The position numbers were made by a program, and so were the translations under genes. A model generated the notes under the pieces. The model was not told where the DNA came from. It searched no databases and was given only the letters and a program-made list of their open reading frames with translations. 64,000 bases of DNA from Neurospora intermedia (lineage: Eukaryota > Ascomycota > Sordariomycetes > Sordariales > Sordariaceae), in the NCBI GenBank assembly GCA_037102815.1, contig BTPP01000005.1, positions 3,472,001 to 3,536,000 of the forward strand, written 5' to 3'. Below, piece by piece: positions 62,036 through 64,000 of this stretch (positions are counted from its first letter, which is position 1; every line of letters begins with the position of its first letter).

Positions 62036-63228
62036 AAGAAGAAAAAGAAAAGAAAAAAAAAATCGCGGTCAGTCCGTCGATTGGCGAACTCGGCTTGCGG
62101 TTGCCTTCTTTTCTTTCCCTTGACTTCCGGAGTTTGTTTGTACGGGCATTTTTTCCCCTGCTCTTCCTTCCCTTCGTTGTCTTTTTAATCATTCGGGCAT
62201 GGGATTTGGTGGGGTCTTTTGCATATGAGATACCTGAAAGTTTCAAAACACGCACGCACGCACATACACACACACACTTGTTTGCATAATGGAAGCCCTG
62301 GGAAGGGGTGTTGCTTTTGGTTGTGCTTGGCTTGGTGGATGGTTGGTCCTTATCCTTCGCTTCTTTGTAATTTCCTTGTCTGTTATAATTAGTGGTTCCG
62401 GTTGGCTTGAGATTGATATTGTATGTATATCAAGGGCATAACATGGCATGACATGACATGACCATGATGGGCTATGGAAATGTAAGATGGAAGGATCGGT
62501 TGGATGAAAGGAAGGGGGTGGGAAAGGGAGAGGGACAGTTGGTAGAGATAATGCAACCCGGATATAATACCCTCAGGATATTGAGCTGTGACTACTAGGG
62601 CAAAACTGGGTGAAGAAAAGTAATCCGGGATAGGAAAGGGTATGAAGCATCAGTGAAATGAAGTAACAAAGAACAACATGTAATAATAACGTCTTGAGTA
62701 AACAAAGACATGTATGGGTACAAGATCGTAAGGTGTTTTGATTAACTGAAACGAATATGTTTGCTGGATGGACCGATGGGTTAGGCTTGGTCGAGTTTGG
62801 GCTAGGCAGGAAACATCTAAGGAAAAATTGAGAGTTCTGCGCTTACTTGAAGGGTTTATGGAATGTACCATGGGATATATCCAAATGTAACAGTTTCTTC
62901 AAACTGTTCATGCCTTTTCGCAGAAAGTGTACTTGGTGTGTATAGCCCGTGATAACTCGAAATATTCGACAAAGTGTGCGCTTGCTCCGTCAACTTATTG
63001 TTCCACGACAGTGTGACGACTGCTGACAGAAGTGAACACACTACGAAAGGAGAATCTTATAGAAACGAGATCAGGGGTCGTCGAAATGGAATCAGAGAAA
63101 GAAAAGAAAGGAAAAAAGAAAAGAAGAGAAAAAACAAGAGGTCAGCAAATGAATGAACGAACCGGGCGGGCGGAGGCAAAGCAAAGAACAAAAAAAAAAA
63201 AAAAAAAACAATAAAGAACAAAAAGAGA
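62036..63228. other. 3' flank of the C2H2 gene
   Basis: T-rich and repeat-poor sequence with a CA/CG microsatellite near 62250-62278 and an A-run at 63190-63208. No gene is supported. Confidence 0.5.
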
Positions 63229-63317
63229 TGCGGTTTGTGTGGATCGAACACACGACCTTCAGATTTATGAGTGAAGTGGACTTCAGTCTGACGCTCTCCC
63301 AACTGAGCTAAACCCGC
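63229..63317 (-). tRNA. tRNA-Phe(GAA), 16-nt intron
   Basis: Minus-strand GCGGGTTTAGCTCAG begins the gene and AAACCGCA ends it. The anticodon loop is CTGAAG-A with anticodon GAA, and the anticodon stem is TCAGA/TCTGA. A 16-nt intron follows position 37. The T arm is GTGTG-TTCGATC-CACAC. The mature length is 73 nt. It matches the known Neurospora-type Phe tRNA closely, including one mismatched acceptor pair. Confidence 0.95.
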
Positions 63318-64000
63318 CTTGGTTGATTTGAAGACATGGGGTGGTGGTGGATCTTATCTGGTACTGCTGTGTGTTCGTTGAGTGTGGCTGGTCGAGTGTG
63401 ACTTGTCGAGTGTGATGCCAACCAAATAATTCATTGATGTCGCTTGCTGGTGGTGGGACTCGCGTTGTGGGATTGCGGTGATGGTTCTTGGGAGGGCTTA
63501 GATAAGTGAAGGGATGAGTTAGACGAGGAAGAGAAAAGAAAAAAGAAAAAAAAAGAAGAAAAAGAAGAAGAAGAAGAAAAAGAAGAAGAAAAAAAAGAAG
63601 AAAAAAAAAAAAAAAAAAAGGATGAAAAAGATAAAGGGGTGAGAAAGAAAAGACAAACAAGAAGTAAGATGGTCCCTGGTGACTGATGGCCTCTCTCTTG
63701 CGCAGGTCCTAGCCTGAAATCCAGCCGTATCCTCCGACTGTTCTACCGTTGTGACTGACGGTCTGACCTTTACGGAGTCGGCAATCCAGGCGGGGGGATT
63801 TCGCTGAAGCAGTTTTGACGTCGAATCCGGCCGATGAGTAGCGATTATGTGACGAATTATAGGTTGGGGGAGGCTGGTACGGGGAAGGTGAGTAATGCTG
63901 CTGGTTACTAGCGAGGTAGTAACAAGTTTGTCCATACACGGGGAAGTATATGGATAAGAACCGATTGGAGAGTTAGCTGTGTCTTCTTTTTTCTGCTTGT
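63318..64000. other. Right-edge region with A/G tract and possible terminal exon
   Basis: A purine tract (A with scattered G) spans about 63537-63620. On the minus strand, 63880-63709 reads as a proline/serine/tyrosine-rich stretch (HYSPSPYQPPPTYNSSHNRY) ending at TAG 63711-63709, preceded by possible CTAAC and CTAG splice signals near 63900-63980. This could be the last exon of a gene entering from beyond the window. Without the rest it cannot be confirmed. Confidence 0.3.

Noticed and set aside
63283-63935. Minus-strand frames ending in polyphenylalanine
   Set aside because: They are produced by the A/G tract at about 63537-63620 and are not plausible proteins in full.

Overview
The window is nuclear DNA of a filamentous ascomycete (Pezizomycotina, most likely a sordariomycete of the Neurospora/Podospora/Chaetomium kind). 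The evidence is short GT-AG introns of 50-80 nt with CTAAC/CTGAC branch sites, dispersed single 5S rRNA genes, intron-bearing Asp, Ala and Phe tRNA genes, and a large TA-rich block carrying the transition-only damage of repeat-induced point mutation (RIP). No species can be named from the sequence alone.

Layout. (1) 0-7 kb holds a cluster of minus-strand genes from a protein family I do not recognise (259-1254, 3090-4976, and a decayed member at 5742-6310), with two 5S rRNA genes on the same strand. (2) 7.0-26.3 kb is a RIP-mutated transposon graveyard. A Tc1/mariner-type DNA transposon is split by an LTR element (7850-12087, 340-bp LTRs, ATTAT target duplication). A chromovirus-type Ty3/Gypsy fossil (16526-24873, 277-bp LTRs, GGCGG target duplication) sits in other unclassified AT-rich DNA, and a 258-bp insertion that is hardly mutated sits inside that fossil. 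(3) 26.3-30 kb returns to normal composition and carries a further family member on the minus strand (26994-27941) and a small intron-containing gene (29342-29839). (4) 30.7-43.6 kb is ordinary genic DNA: an aldehyde dehydrogenase (minus), a Tbf1/TRF-like telobox Myb protein (plus) and a 911-residue Zn2Cys6 regulator (plus). (5) 43.6-60.4 kb has only tRNA-Asp and tRNA-Ala and no protein gene I can support. (6) 60.4-64 kb holds a four-finger C2H2 regulator, tRNA-Phe and possibly the last exon of a gene entering from the right edge.

The most interesting items are the protein family, whose members share a short C-terminal helical motif and lie on both sides of the transposon block, and the two 5S genes. 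All 14 differences between the 5S genes fall into seven compensated base pairs, so both look like selected isotypes and neither looks like a pseudogene. I found no convincing new multi-gene system beyond the paralogue cluster. Its function is unknown.
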